Part shown: positions 9,241 to 20,264 of the stretch, piece after piece | Position numbering within the stretch: position 1 is the stretch's first letter | How the letters are laid out: each line of letters begins with the position of its first letter | NCBI RefSeq assembly: GCF_024124765.2 | Contig: NZ_JAMXSR020000002.1 | Span: forward strand, 829,001-893,000 | Origin: Sphingomonas sp. H160509 | GTDB taxonomy: Bacteria; Pseudomonadota; Alphaproteobacteria; Sphingomonadales; Sphingomonadaceae | Reading direction: 5' to 3' | Length of the DNA: 64,000 nucleotides | The notes under the pieces: model-generated | Told to the model about the DNA's origin: nothing | Databases searched by the model: none | Seen by the model: only the letters and a program-made list of their open reading frames with translations | Made by a program: the position numbers and the translations under genes

Positions 9241-9840
9241 CTACATCCGCACGACCCTGTTTCCGATCCGCTCGGCCTCTTCAGGGTCGTGCGTGACCAT
9301 CAGGATCGGAAGCTTGAGCACGTCGCGAACATGCTCGATCGCCAGCATGATCTCCTCGCGGCGCGCACGATCGAGCGACGACAGCGGTTCGTCGAGCAAC
9401 AGGAAGCGCGGTTGGCTGAGCAGCGCCCGGCCGATCGCCACTCGCTGCGCTTCGCCGCCGGAGAGCGTGCGCGGCCAGCGATCGAGCAGGTGATCGATGC
9501 CAAGAAAACCGATTATATCCTCGAACCGCTCCGCTTCGCCGCGGACGCCGTACAGCAAGTTCGCGCGCACGCGCATGTGCGGGAATAATCGAGCTTCCTG
9601 AAAGACATATCCGGCTTTCCGGCGCTCGGGTGGTACGTCCACGCCGTCACCGAACAGCGTTTCGCCATCGACCGCGATTCGACCGCGGTCGGGGCGGAGT
9701 AGCCCGGCGACCATGTTGAGCACGCTCGACTTGCCGGCGCCCGACGGGCCGAACAGCACCGTTGCGCCCTGGCCGGCCTCCAGCGTCAGCGATACCTGCG
9801 TATCGCCGAGGCGCTTCTCTATATCGATCTCAAAGGACAT
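9241..9840 (-). CDS. modC: Molybdate ABC transporter ATP-binding protein, short form
   Basis: 199 residues from the ATG at 9840. Walker A is GPSGAGKS (about 34-41), the Q-loop lies in YVFQEARLFPHM, the signature is LSGGEAQRVAIGRAL and Walker B is FLLLDEPLSSLD, followed by the switch His in MVTHDPEEAERIG. The YVFQEARLFPHM form is characteristic of ModC. Normal ModC is about 350 residues because of a C-terminal molybdate-binding TOBE region; here the protein stops right after the ATPase core. Its start overlaps modB by 11 bases. It energises import of molybdate by ModB with ModA. Confidence 0.9.
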   Translation of the reverse strand: MSFEIDIEKRLGDTQVSLTLEAGQGATVLFGPSGAGKSSVLNMVAGLLRPDRGRIAVDGETLFGDGVDVPPERRKAGYVFQEARLFPHMRVRANLLYGVRGEAERFEDIIGFLGIDHLLDRWPRTLSGGEAQRVAIGRALLSQPRFLLLDEPLSSLDRARREEIMLAIEHVRDVLKLPILMVTHDPEEAERIGNRVVRM

Positions 9841-10519
9841 GGAGACCCCGGCCTGCACGGCGCGTCAACAGCTCCGACGCGATCAGAGCCATCAGCGACA
9901 AGCCCACGGATACACACGACAATCGCCACACAAGGGCATCGGCACCGGGTTGCTGGAGCGCGGAGTAGATCGCTAGCGGCAAGGTCTGCGTCTCGCCGGG
10001 TACGTTGGAAACGAAGGTGATCGTCGCGCCGAACTCGCCGATCGATCGCGCGAAGCCGAGCACCGCGCCGGCCAGCACGCCGGGGATGCTGAGCGGCAAC
10101 GTCAGCGTCCAGAACACGCGCCACGGCCCCGCACCCAGCGTACGCGCCGCATTCTCGAGCCGTCGGTCGACCGCTTCGATGGAGATCCGCATCGCACGGA
10201 CCATCAACGGCAGCGCCATGACGCCCGCCGCAATTGCCGCGCCCGTCCAGCGGAACAGGACCGTCACCCCGAACCAGTCCTGCAGCCACGCGCCGATCGG
10301 ACCATTGGGACCGAACGCCAGCAACAGCAGCCAACCGGTGACGACCGGCGGCACGACCAACGGTAGATGGATCGCCGCATCGACGACGACTTTCCCCGGA
10401 AAGCGGACGCGCGCGAGTAGCCACGCCAGCGCGAACGCGATCGGCAAAGTCACCGCCATCGCGACGCCGCCGACCTTCAACGACAGCGCGACGATCCCCC
10501 ATTCGGTCGCGTCGAGCAC
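9830..10519 (-). CDS. modB: Molybdate ABC transporter permease
   Basis: 229 residues with about five to six membrane helices. The ABC permease EAA loop is present as ENAARTLGAGPWRVFWTLTLP (about residues 140-160), and the segment AIHLPLVVPPVVTGWLLLL is typical of ModB. It starts with GTG at 10519, sharing one base with the modA stop (TAGTG), and its end overlaps modC. It forms the inner-membrane channel for molybdate. Confidence 0.93.
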   Translation of the reverse strand: MLDATEWGIVALSLKVGGVAMAVTLPIAFALAWLLARVRFPGKVVVDAAIHLPLVVPPVVTGWLLLLAFGPNGPIGAWLQDWFGVTVLFRWTGAAIAAGVMALPLMVRAMRISIEAVDRRLENAARTLGAGPWRVFWTLTLPLSIPGVLAGAVLGFARSIGEFGATITFVSNVPGETQTLPLAIYSALQQPGADALVWRLSCVSVGLSLMALIASELLTRRAGRGLHVL

Positions 10520-11277
10520 TAGCGCGCGGAGAACCCGTAGCGGACGAAGATCGCCTTGCCCGCGGGCGAGACGAGGAAGCGGCGGAAACCCTCGGCCTCC
10601 GGGTTCGTCGACGTCTTCAGCCGCGCGATCGGATAGGTGATCGCAGGGTGCGTTGCTTCCGGGAACACCCCGGCGATCCGAACCTTGGGCGACGCCTTGG
10701 CATCGGTGGCGTAGACAATCGCGAGCGGCGCCGCGCCACGCTCGACCAGCGCCAGCGTCGCGCGTACATTCTCAGCGCGCACCACCTTCGGCGACACCTG
10801 CGCCCAGACGCCGAGCTTTTCCAGCGATGCCTGCCCGTATTTTCCGGCGGGCACGGCGGTATCCGCAATGGCCAACGGCCCGGCGGTCAGTACGCGAACG
10901 AGCGCAGCCGGCGGGCGCACCGGGATCCGCACCTTGCTACCCGCTGGAGCCGCGACGACGAGGCGGTTGCCGAGGAACGTGACGCGGGTGCTGGTGACGA
11001 TCAGGTTCTTCGCCGCGAGTTCGTTCATCCAGTCCTCGTCCGCCGACACGAACAAATCCGCCGGCGCACCGGATTCGACCTGCCGCGCGAGTGCCGACGA
11101 TGCCGCGAACGAGATCGTCGGCTTCACGTGCCCCTTCTTCGCCCATGCATCGGCGGCGGCAGTCAGCGACTCCTGCAACGACGCGGCAGCGAGCAACAGC
11201 GGCGGACGTTTTTGTGCCTGGGCACCCGTCGCCCCGAGACTTGCCGCCATCACCACCGCCGACGTCAGATACCGCAT
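10519..11277 (-). CDS. modA: Molybdate-binding periplasmic protein
   Basis: 252 residues with a Sec signal peptide ending in TGAQAQ (about residue 22). The mature protein begins LLLAAASLQESL, the usual ModA opening whose Ser contacts the oxyanion, and continues with FAASSALARQVESGAPADLFVSADEDWM, another family hallmark. A later GQASLEKLGVW segment also fits. It is the first gene of modABC, 80 bp after the polysaccharide gene on the same strand. It captures molybdate in the periplasm for ModBC, supplying molybdenum cofactor enzymes. Confidence 0.95.
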   Translation of the reverse strand: MRYLTSAVVMAASLGATGAQAQKRPPLLLAAASLQESLTAAADAWAKKGHVKPTISFAASSALARQVESGAPADLFVSADEDWMNELAAKNLIVTSTRVTFLGNRLVVAAPAGSKVRIPVRPPAALVRVLTAGPLAIADTAVPAGKYGQASLEKLGVWAQVSPKVVRAENVRATLALVERGAAPLAIVYATDAKASPKVRIAGVFPEATHPAITYPIARLKTSTNPEAEGFRRFLVSPAGKAIFVRYGFSAR

Positions 11278-11356
11278 GCCACCTACCCCTCGATCTCTGC
11301 GCGTACCGATATATAGCGCCGGGCCATAACGCCAGCCGGTTCGATACGTTGCGCGC

Positions 11357-14300
11357 CTAGTTCGCCGTGACCCGCCCGGTGCGCGCCAGCTTACCCCAGC
11401 CGACCAGCGGTCCGCGCAACGCCTGCGCGATCGCCTTCAGGACGACGTAGTACATCACCTGACGGTAGCCGATCCGCTGCGGGATCAGCAGCCAGAGCAG
11501 CCGCCAGCGCTCCTTGCGCTCCAAGGCAAAGCGCGATCGTGGCGGCGAGCAGGTCGATCGCGGTGAAGATCAGCCAATAGGCGAGCATCGTATAGACGTC
11601 GTGGCTCGTCTGCTCCCAGCCATGCGCCTGCACCGCAAGATACGTTGACGCGAAGCTGACTAGCAGCGCGAGATCGATGATCGGCGAGATCGACGCGAGC
11701 ACGATCTGGAACACGATCGCCTGCGGCAAACCGACCCAGCCAAGCCCACGCGGCTGCGACCGGCCGATCGCCGAGCGGTGCTTGTAGAGACACTGCAACG
11801 TCCCGAACGCCCAGCGGAAGCGCTGTTTGGCAAGTGCACGCATCGTCTCGGGCGCCTCGGTCCAGGCGATCGCGAACTGATCGTATTGCACCTTCCAACC
11901 ATGGCGCTGGATCGCAATCGTGAGGTCCTGGTCCTCGGCGAGCGTATCGTCGGGATAGCCGCCAACGCTGCGGACCGCCTCCAGCCGCCATGCGCCGACC
12001 GCGCCCGGCACGACGGTCATTGCGTTCAGTCGCGCGAGCGCGCGGCGTTCGAGATTCTGCGCGGTGATGTATTCGAGCGCCTGCCATTTGGTGATCAGAT
12101 TGACGCGGTTGCCTACCTTCGCGTTACCCGCGACCGCGCCGAGCTTCGGATCATCGAACCAGCGCGCAAGACGGGCGATCGTCATCGGTTCGAACTGCGT
12201 ATCGGCGTCGAGCGCAATCACGATCTCGCCGCGCGCCAGTTCGAGCCCGCGGTTGAGCGCGCGCGCCTTGCCGCCATTCTCCAGCGTCAGCAGGCGAACG
12301 CGGTCGTCGCCGGCGAACGCCTCGGCGACCACGCGGCTGGTGCCGTCGCTCGATCCGTCGTCTATGACGATCACCTCGATCGCGACATCGTTCGACGCCA
12401 GCACGCCCTCCACGGCGCGGACGATCACGCGCTCCTCGTTGAATGCCGGGATCATTACCGTCACGAACCGCGACGGATCGATCGCCGGGAACACCGTCTT
12501 CAACTCGCGACGTGCCTGGATCAGCGCCAGCGCGGAAAGTGCCAGGGCGCGCAAAATGCCGATCGTGATCGCGATGCCGAAGATCCAGCGGAGCGCGACG
12601 ACGATGCCGCCGAGCGTGCTGAACAGCGCGAGGTCGGCCACCGCGGCAACACGGTCGCTCGACGAGATCACCGGCATCGACTGGTTGCGCGACAGCCCGG
12701 CGAGGGTAGAGACGGGGACGAAGCTGTAGCCCATCGCCCGCAACCGCTCGATGATGATCGGAAGTGCGGCGACGGTCTGCGCGCGGTTGCCACCGGCGTC
12801 GTGGAGCAGGATGACGTTGCCGCTGCGCTCGGGATTGCCCGCCTCGACGCCCGCAATGGTCCGGTCGATGATCGCCTGCACACCGGGCCGCTTCCAGTCG
12901 TCGGGATCGACGTGAAGACCGACCGAGATATAGCCGCGCTGCTGCGCCTCGAGCGCGGGCAGGATCTCGTCCGCGGTGCTCGGCTCGGCATCGCCGAAAT
13001 AGGGTGCGCGGAACAGCCGGAGCGAGCGCCCGGTGAACGCCTGGAACAGCCGCTGCGTGGTGTTCAGCTCGTACTTCACCTGCCGCTGCGATACGTTGGC
13101 GAGGTTGGGATGCGTGTAGGTGTGGCTGCCGATCTCATGGCCTTCGTCGACCATCCGCTGGAGAAGCGGCCGTTCGGTGAGCGCGTTCTCACCGATGACG
13201 AAGAACGTCGCGGGCGCGTGCTCGCGCTTTAGCACGTCGAGGATTTGCGGCGTCCATTCGGGATCGGGGCCGTCGTCGAACGTCAGCGCCAGCTGTTTCG
13301 GGCGATAGCCGGTCCGCACGACGACGTACGGCGACGGCATCCGCGTGAAATTGACGTCGGCGATCGTGCCGTCCTTCGCCGGCACCGCGTCGCGGATACC
13401 GGTGACGGGTTCGGCGGCGATCTTGAGGATTTCGCCGCTGCCCTCGATATCGACATTGGTCCCGGCCGGCATGTTATCGATGGCATCGGGGATCGGCAGT
13501 TTGCGATGATCGCGGCCCCAGATCGACCAGAGCCCCGGGTCCTCCGAGCCGAGACGCCACAGCGCGACGCTGCCCAGGCCCGCCTTTTGCAGGAACGCGA
13601 TCTGGTTGTACGCCGACGCCGCGTCGAGCAGCCAGACCTGATGCTGCACCCCGCCCTCGGAATAGGCGAAACTGCTGTTGCCGCTGGTCTTGTCGAAGGT
13701 CGGGACCGTCCCCGAGTCCGCCGCGGCCTGCCATGCCTCCTCGACATCGAGCGCATCGCCGTTGCCGCTATCCGCGCCTGCGTGCCAGTCATACGCGTAG
13801 GAGCCGATCGCCACGACCAACTTGGCGGGGGGGATGCCACGCGCAGCGTCGGCGACCATGCGCGCGAACCAGCGTTGCGACGCGATCGGGCCGGGTGCGC
13901 CGCTCGTCTCGTGCTCGTCATAGGCCATCAGGAAGACCTTGTCGGTCACCTTGGCGTAGGCGGGCAGGCTCCAGTCGGGGTTGGCAACCGGGGCTGCGAT
14001 CGCGACGACCCAACCGCGCGGCGCGAACCGCGCGCGCGTTTCGGCGAGGAAGGCGCGGTAATTCGGCTGCGCCGATGCGGGCAGGTCCTCGAAATCGTAG
14101 AACACGCCGCCGGCATGGTTCGCGCTGAGGAACGGCACCAGCTTGTCGAGAAAAGCCGCACGCGCCTTCGGATCGGCGAACAGCGCGGCACTACCAGCGC
14201 CGTCCCAGTTTCCGTCGACCGCGTTTTGCACCATCGGCAGGATCATCGGCCGGTGGACCGCCTTGTTGAGGATGTCGCGCCCGGCCTGGTCGCGAAACAC

Positions 14301-14726
14301 GGTGATGTGGTGATCCTTGCCGGTGATCGAGACCCAGCCGGGAATCAGCCAGTCAAGCTGTTCGACGTGCCGCGCGAGGCTCGCCGTGCTCGCCTCGTCC
14401 CACGGCGCGTGGAAGGCGATCGCGAGCGGCGGGTTGGCGCCGTTGCCGACACCGGGCTTGGCCGCGCTCGTCCCGAACAGTTGCTTGGCGTAGTAATTCA
14501 GGTCGCGCCTAGTCTCGCGGAGGATGCCGCCGCGCGGTGCGGGCAGCTTGTGGAGCGCGGGATGCTCGGGCTCTATCGGGAGCAGCGGCGCAGTCGGTAC
14601 CGCGCCGATCGAGACGGCGAACATCGCGATCGACAGCAGCAGCAGCGCGATGAACGCCGCGACGCCAAAGGTGAACCGCCGACGACGACGGCCGCTTGCA
14701 TCATAGAATACGGGATTGAGCGACAT
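11357..14726 (-). CDS. Three-domain membrane protein: GH18-like hydrolase + polysaccharide deacetylase + family 2 glycosyltransferase (one apparent frameshift)
   Basis: About 1122 residues after correction, starting at MSLNPVFYDASG; upstream in-frame starts look spurious. Layout: an Arg-rich cytosolic tip and one membrane helix (about 20-42); a GH18-like domain (about 90-440) with GGVFYDFEDLPAS at the catalytic site and FLMAYDEHE; a NodB deacetylase domain (about 490-690) with LTFDDGPDPEWTP and metal-binding HTYTH; a helix near 720; a GT2 domain (about 760-1000) with PAFNEE, VIDDGSSDGT, DADTQF, EDQDL and QRFRW; and C-terminal helices. The last ~55 residues need removal of one base at about 11521, which restores an Arg/Trp-rich tail ending at 11357. 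It probably polymerises, deacetylates and trims a hexosamine-type polysaccharide across the inner membrane; the polymer is unknown. Confidence 0.9.
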
Positions 14727-14853
14727 GGAGCGAGTATCAACCGGCCGAAGGCAAACGGCAACTCGCCGCAACGTTGCGCTACAATGCCATTTGCGCCCAC
14801 GCTGCTGAAAAATGCGTCACGCGGGCGTTAGGTAGCGACGTCGAACTCCCTGC

Positions 14854-14971
14854 ATCCCCTCCCCGTGCGGGAGGGGACCGAGGGGTGGGCGCCCCGCCCT
14901 AACACCTGCTGCGCTTGACGATAGCGCGAGCGCACCCCGCCCCCTCCCGCTTGCGGGAGGGGGGGAGGTCA
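14854..14971. repeat. Paired GC-rich extragenic palindromes (CCCCTCCCG class)
   Basis: Two inverted palindromes, CCCCTCCCCGTGCGGGAGGGG at the left and CCCCTCCCGCTTGCGGGAGG at the right, flank about 70 bp. They sit directly between the stop of the first TonB receptor and the start of the polysaccharide gene. The same class recurs at 27651 and 58497. It resembles REP/REPIN elements, and the arms could also terminate transcription from the receptor gene. Confidence 0.8.
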
Positions 14972-14973
14972 GA

Positions 14974-17318
14974 TCAACGGAACTTACCGCTGAGCGACAC
15001 ACCGATGATCCGCGGTTCGTTGAATACCGCCGCCATGTAGTTCTCGATCACGCCCTTGAGGTTCTTCTCGCCGGTGATGTTACGGGCGAATACCGCCAGC
15101 TCATAGGCATCGTCCGGCGCCGCATAACCGATCTTCAGGCCGCCCCTCGAAGTTGCCGTTCGCGGTGAACTCCTTGGTCTTGTACAGCACGAACTGCGTG
15201 TAGCCCTGGATGTTGAAGTCACCCGCGATGAACGCGCGACCGCCATTGCCGAGCGGCTGATCGTAGCGCGCGGTCAGGTCGACATTGTATTCCGGCGCAT
15301 TCGGCAGCGGCTCGCCGTCGATCTTGACCAGATACGTCGTACCGAAAGCGCCGGGAACCGCGCGCACCGGCGCCGAGGGCGTGCAGACCACGACGTTGTT
15401 GAGCGCGCAGATCTGCACCTCGGTCGTCTTGTCGCGGATCGCGCTGTGCAACAGGCTAAGGCCGGCGCCCAGCGTGAGGTTCGGTACCGGCTTCCAATTG
15501 GCCTCGGCTTCCATGCCGTACGCCTCGGCCTTGTTGCCGTTGAACAAGATGCCGTTGCCGTTGACGTCGTTGCCGTTGAGCTGGATATCGTTGACGCGGT
15601 AGCCGAACACCGTGGCGTTGAGCGTCAGCGTATTGTCGAGCAGACGCGTCTTGATCCCCGTCTCCCACGACAGGATCGTCTCCGAGTTCGCGGTCGAGAA
15701 GTCGGAGTTGAACACCGCCGAACGACCCTGGATCGTCGGTCCGCGGAAGCCCTGGGCGACGCGCGAATACAGGCTGATGTCGGGGTTCGCCTGGTACAGG
15801 ATGCTCGCATCCCAGCTCGGCTTGGTCGACTTGAGCGTGACGTCGCGGCGGAAGTTGGTCGGATACTGATTGACGCCAGCCGCATTCTGCACGGTCTTCA
15901 GCAACTGCGTACGCTTCTTGTCCTCGGTGATGCGGCCGCCAAGCGTTACCGTCAACTTGTCCATCAGCTCGTAGCTGACCTGGCCGAAGCCCGCCCACGA
16001 GGTGTTGACGTCATGCAACCGCACCCAGTTGTTGGGATTGCGCGCCGCCGTCGTCAGGAAGAACGTCCGCTGATAGAAGTCGGTGATGTCGCGGTTGTCG
16101 AAGTACAAGCCTCCGAGCTGCCAGTTGAAACGGCCACCGGGGGTGCCGGCAACGCGCACTTCCTGCGACCATTGATCGAGATCGCGGATCTGGCCCTGCG
16201 ACTGGCCGAAGCCGTTGGCGACGCCGCGGACCGGGAAGTTCGCGCCCGCACCACCATCGGTATCGCCGCGGCTGAACCCGGACGTGGTCTCGTATGCGGT
16301 GATCGAGGTCAACGTGGCCGGACCGAAGTCATACGACGCACGCGCCGAGCCGCCATAGGTGTTGTAGCTCTGCGGGTTGTCGTTACCCTCGTCGAGCGAC
16401 ACGGTATTGCGCGGCTCGGCGGAGACGTCGTTCGAACCCTTCTTGAGCGCGCCGCGGTGGAACAACGTCGAGGTGCCGTCATACCAGCGCGCGTGGCCCG
16501 ACAGGTCGAGGGTGAAGCGCTCGCCCGGTGTCAGCGCAAGCTGTACGCGGACGTTGCGATCGTCGAAGCCACCCATCGCGTCCTTGCGCGGCGTCGCGGT
16601 GCTGTCCTGGCTTACACCGGCATAGGCGTTATCGATGTAATCCGAGCGGTGCTGGAGCAGCGTCGACAAGCGGATCGAGAGGGAGGTCCTTGATCAGCGG
16701 ACCGCCAACGCCCGCATCGAGGCTGACGCTGCCATAGCTGCCGACCGAGGCCGATGCGCGGCTCTCGAAGTCGTTGGTCGGCTTGTTCGTGTCGAACTTG
16801 ATGATGCCGGCGGTGGTGTTGCGCCCGAACAGCGACCCTTGCGGACCACGCAGGACTTCGACTTGGCGGACGTCGAACACCGGGTTCGACTTCAGCACGA
16901 CATGCTCGAGGATCACGTCGTCCTGGATGATCGTGACCGGCTGCGATGCACCGAGGTAGAAATCGATATTGCCGAGGCCGCGGATATAGAAGCGCGGGAA
17001 GATACGGCCGGTGGTCGATTCAACGTACAGGCCGGGGACGCGACCCGACAGCGCGAGCAGCGTGTCGTCGCCGCCTGCGGTATAGGCGCGCAGTGCATCG
17101 CCCGACGCGACGCCGACCGAGAGCGGCACCTTCTGGAGGTTTTCCGAGCGGCGCTCGGCGGTGACGACGATATCGTCCAAGCCTTCCTCGGGAGCGGCCT
17201 GCCCAGCCTGGGCCTCATCCTGGACCGGCGCGGCCTGTGCGAACGCAGCCGAGCCACCCACAACCGAACCAAACGCGACGCCGAGCATCAACGCCGACTT
17301 AACGACCGAAATCTTCAA
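14974..17318 (-). CDS. TonB-dependent outer membrane receptor (two apparent frameshifts)
   Basis: About 780 residues after removing one extra base at 16681-16683 and one at 15143-15146. I chose the TTG at 17318, which follows GGGGAA and begins a clean signal peptide (KISVVKSALML... ending SAAFA). An ATG at 17388 is possible but adds a non-signal-like leader. After the signal comes a TonB-box region (LDDIVVTAERRSENLQ), a plug with VPGLYVESTTG, RFYIRGLG and VEVLRGPQGSLFGRNTTAG, then a 22-strand-type barrel ending in an aromatic/Arg C-terminus (SLSGKFR). It imports a scarce ligand such as a siderophore or glycan using TonB energy. The ligand is not evident and no uptake partner is adjacent. Confidence 0.88.
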
Positions 17319-17581
17319 GATGATATTCCCCAATAGTGCGGCGGCGTCCCTGACGACCGGCCGCACATCCCAATACGCAACGTCGCTACGCGCCATCGAC
17401 CGCCCTCCCCGGACGGCCCGACGACGCCTCGCGACGCTCACTCCCCGGTTGGGCGGTTAGGCCGGGAATGTGTTGGTATGATGACAGTTGGTTACGGCGT
17501 TTTGGGTGATTGCAGGTTTGCGACACGGTGCGATATTTTTGCCGATGGCAGGAAGCGGAAACGCCATGCTAGCTTCGCCCT

Positions 17582-17812
17582 ATGGACTTCGTGATGCGAT
17601 TTTGGCTGACCATTCGGCGTTCGGGTTGGTTCGAGCCCAGTGCGACGGGCGGCATCTTCCCGTTCCCTTTTGCCTGGCAGGCTTGGGCGATCATGGCGGC
17701 ATTTATCGCCGCGATTGCAGCGAGTGTCGTACTGCACGGCGAAGCGGCGTGGCTAACGCGGATTATCCTGTGCATCGGCTACATCGCGTTTGGGGTCGCG
17801 ACGTACGAGTGA
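17582..17812 (+). CDS. Small two-helix membrane protein of unknown function
   Basis: 76 residues, not recognised. The first third is amphipathic and Trp/Phe-rich (MDFVMRFWLTIRRSGWFEP). Two hydrophobic segments follow, AWAIMAAFIAAIAASVVL (about 33-50) and TRIILCIGYIAFGVATY at the end, so it looks like a real inner-membrane protein. No clear ribosome site precedes the ATG, and it is alone on the plus strand between genes of opposite direction. Amino-acid composition supports it as coding, but the start is uncertain. Confidence 0.55.
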   Translation: MDFVMRFWLTIRRSGWFEPSATGGIFPFPFAWQAWAIMAAFIAAIAASVVLHGEAAWLTRIILCIGYIAFGVATYE

Positions 17813-17942
17813 CGGCGACCGCGGTGATGCGCCGTTCCAGCGCGGGTAGGCATTCGGGGTTTGGGTTGACGAGTGTTTCAACGTCGTCGCTCCTCCACGG
17901 CGGAAAGGTTCGACGTCGATCGCCGCACACAGTGGTAGCATG

Positions 17943-17991
17943 TTTCCCCGCGAAGGCGGGGACCCAGACTGGGCTCCCGCCTTCGCGGAAG
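17943..17991. repeat. Paired extragenic palindrome (CCCCGCGAAGGCGGGG class)
   Basis: TTCCCCGCGAAGGCGGGGAC and CCCGCCTTCGCGGAA form inverted arms around a short GACCCAGACTGGG centre. The same class occurs at 36791 and 62086. The rest of the 335-bp gap from 17813 to 18147, between the small membrane gene and the end of lepA, shows no supported coding frame. Confidence 0.8.
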
Positions 17992-18147
17992 AACAAGGAA
18001 GAGCGAACTGGCTTTCGAACTCAGCCTAAGCTGCGCCACGGCAAAGCCGCGTAATCGAACGACATGACCGAGTACACGCTTGGTCTGTCGCCGTCCGGCT
18101 TGGCGATGGACCACGGCTAAGCTGCTGCGCCGTTTAGCCTCGGACGC

Positions 18148-19968
18148 CTACGCGTCGTCGCCCATCCTCAGCGCGGCAATGAACGCCTCCTGCGGGATGC
18201 TGACCGAGCCGTATTCGCGCATCTTCAGCTTGCCCTTCTTCTGCTTTTCCAGAAGCTTCTTCTTGCGGCTAGCGTCGCCACCGTAACACTTCGCGGTTAC
18301 GTCCTTGCGCATCGCGCTGATCGTCTCGCGCGCGATCACCTTGCCGCCGATCGCCGCCTGGATCGGGATCTTGAACAGATGGCGCGGGATCAGCTCCTTC
18401 AGCCGCTCGACCATGCCGCGGCCGCGCACTTCGGCGGTGCCGCGGTGGACGATCATGCTCAGCGCGTCGACCGGCTCCTCGTTGACGAGGATGCCCATCT
18501 TGACGAGGTGGCCCTCGCGGTAGCCGATCTGGTGATAATCGAAGCTGGCATAGCCCTTGGACATCGACTTCAACCGATCGTAGAAATCGAACACGACTTC
18601 GTTCAGCGGCAGCTCGTAGGTCGCCTGCGCGCGACCGCCGACATAGGTCAGGTTCTTCTGGATGCCGCGGCGGTCCTGACAGAGCTTCAGGACGCTGCCG
18701 AGATACTCGTCGGGGACGTAGATCGTCGCCTCGATCCACGGCTCGCTGATCGTCGCGATCTTGTTCGGCTCGGGCATGTCGGCGGGGTTGTGCAGCTCGA
18801 TATGCGTCGTGCCGGACGGATCGGGGTGGGTCAGCTCGATCTCGTATACGACGGACGGCGCGGTGGTGATCAGGTCGACGTCGTATTCGCGGGTCAGGCG
18901 CTCCTGGATGATCTCCAGATGGAGCAGCCCGAGGAACCCGCAACGGAAGCCGAAGCCCAGTGCGGCCGATGTCTCCATCTCGAACGAGAAGCTCGCATCG
19001 TTAAGGCGCAGCTTCGAGATGCTCTCGCGCAGCTTCTCGAACTCTGCGGCATCGACCGGGAACATCCCGCAGAACACGACCGGCTGGACTTCCTTGAAGC
19101 CCGCGAGCGCTTCGAGCGCAGGCCGCTTGGCATCGGTGATCGTGTCGCCGACGCGGGTCTGCGCGACCTCTTTGATCTGCGCGGTGATGAAGCCCATCTC
19201 GCCGGTGCCGAGCTCGGTCAGCTGCTCGATCTTCGGACGGAAACAGCCGACGCGGTCGACCAGGTGCATTGTCCCGGTCTGCATGAACTTGATCTGCTGG
19301 CCCTTCTTCAGGACGCCGTCGATCACGCGCACCAGGATGACGACGCCGAGATACGGATCGTACCAGCTGTCGACGAGCATCGCCTTCAGCGGCGCCTCCG
19401 GGTCGCCGCTGGGCGGCGGGATCTTGGTGACGATCGCCTCGAGGATCTCGACGATGCCGATCCCGGACTTGGCCGACGCGAGCACCGCCTCGGACGCGTC
19501 GATGCCGATCACGTCCTCGATTTCCTTGCGTACCTTCTCGGGCTCGGCGGCGGGCAGATCGATCTTGTTGATGACGGGCACGATCTCGTGGTCGTGCTCG
19601 ATCGACTGGTAGACGTTGGCGAGCGTCTGCGCCTCGACGCCCTGCGCCGCATCGACCACCAGCAGAGCGCCTTCGCACGCGGCCAGGCTGCGGCTTACCT
19701 CGTAGGCGAAGTCGACGTGTCCCGGCGTATCCATAAGGTTGAGGACGTAATCGAGACCGTCCTTGGCTTTGTACGCGAGACGCACGGTCTGCGCCTTGAT
19801 CGTGATCCCACGCTCTTTCTCGATGTCCATGTTGTCGAGCACCTGCTCGGACATTTCGCGCGCGGTCAGGCCGCCAGTTTCCTGGATCAGCCGGTCGGCG
19901 AGCGTCGACTTGCCATGGTCGATATGGGCGATGATGGAAAAATTGCGGATGCGGTCGAGCGGAGTCAT
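18148..19968 (-). CDS. lepA: Elongation factor 4 (LepA)
   Basis: 606 residues, a typical LepA length. The G domain has [14 protein letters not shown] (P-loop), the switch region with [18 protein letters not shown] (G3) and NKIDLP (G4). Domains II and III follow. The LepA-specific C-terminal domain is recognisable from [20 protein letters not shown] and the basic [16 protein letters not shown] segment. It is a cytosolic ribosome-binding GTPase that promotes back-translocation under stress. The start is [19 protein letters not shown]. No partner gene is coupled; a tRNA gene lies just upstream on the opposite strand. Confidence 0.97.
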   Translation of the reverse strand: MTPLDRIRNFSIIAHIDHGKSTLADRLIQETGGLTAREMSEQVLDNMDIEKERGITIKAQTVRLAYKAKDGLDYVLNLMDTPGHVDFAYEVSRSLAACEGALLVVDAAQGVEAQTLANVYQSIEHDHEIVPVINKIDLPAAEPEKVRKEIEDVIGIDASEAVLASAKSGIGIVEILEAIVTKIPPPSGDPEAPLKAMLVDSWYDPYLGVVILVRVIDGVLKKGQQIKFMQTGTMHLVDRVGCFRPKIEQLTELGTGEMGFITAQIKEVAQTRVGDTITDAKRPALEALAGFKEVQPVVFCGMFPVDAAEFEKLRESISKLRLNDASFSFEMETSAALGFGFRCGFLGLLHLEIIQERLTREYDVDLITTAPSVVYEIELTHPDPSGTTHIELHNPADMPEPNKIATISEPWIEATIYVPDEYLGSVLKLCQDRRGIQKNLTYVGGRAQATYELPLNEVVFDFYDRLKSMSKGYASFDYHQIGYREGHLVKMGILVNEEPVDALSMIVHRGTAEVRGRGMVERLKELIPRHLFKIPIQAAIGGKVIARETISAMRKDVTAKCYGGDASRKKKLLEKQKKGKLKMREYGSVSIPQEAFIAALRMGDDA

Positions 19969-20076
19969 GGCGCGCTCCTAGCAGCGACACCGCGTGCGCG
20001 ATAGATCGCGGACACACTCCATAATTGTCTTGAACGTTCGGGATGTCGCGGCTAGGGCGCTCACCGGCAATGTTGT

Positions 20077-20153
20077 CGGGGCGTGGCGCAGTCTGGTAGC
20101 GCACTGGTCTCGGGGTCCAGGGGTCGTAGGTTCGAATCCTATCGCCCCGACCA
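20077..20153 (+). tRNA. tRNA-Pro (anticodon CGG)
   Basis: A 77-nt cloverleaf with acceptor CGGGGCG pairing to CGCCCCG and an encoded CCA end. The D arm is GCGC..GCGC, the anticodon loop is CTCGGGG (U33 then CGG) closed by CTGG/CCAG, and the T arm contains GGTTCGAATCC. CGG reads CCG, a favoured proline codon in GC-rich genomes. Confidence 0.95.
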
Positions 20154-20264
20154 TTGCCAATTTTATTGGGGTGAGTTTGCCCCCTCCCCGAACCAAACTC
20201 TCCGTGATGATGTAAGCGCGCACCGCCCAGCGGGCGCCCTGCCGCCGAGACAAAACCCAGCGTG

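Noticed and set aside
9762..9968. Short plus-strand frames over modC/modB
   Set aside because: Antisense to overlapping transporter genes with all expected motifs.
13245..14831. 528-residue open frame opposite the GH18/deacetylase/GT2 gene
   Set aside because: Antisense shadow; the minus-strand product has intact catalytic motifs.
18379..20004. 541-residue open frame opposite lepA
   Set aside because: Antisense shadow; no recognisable domain.
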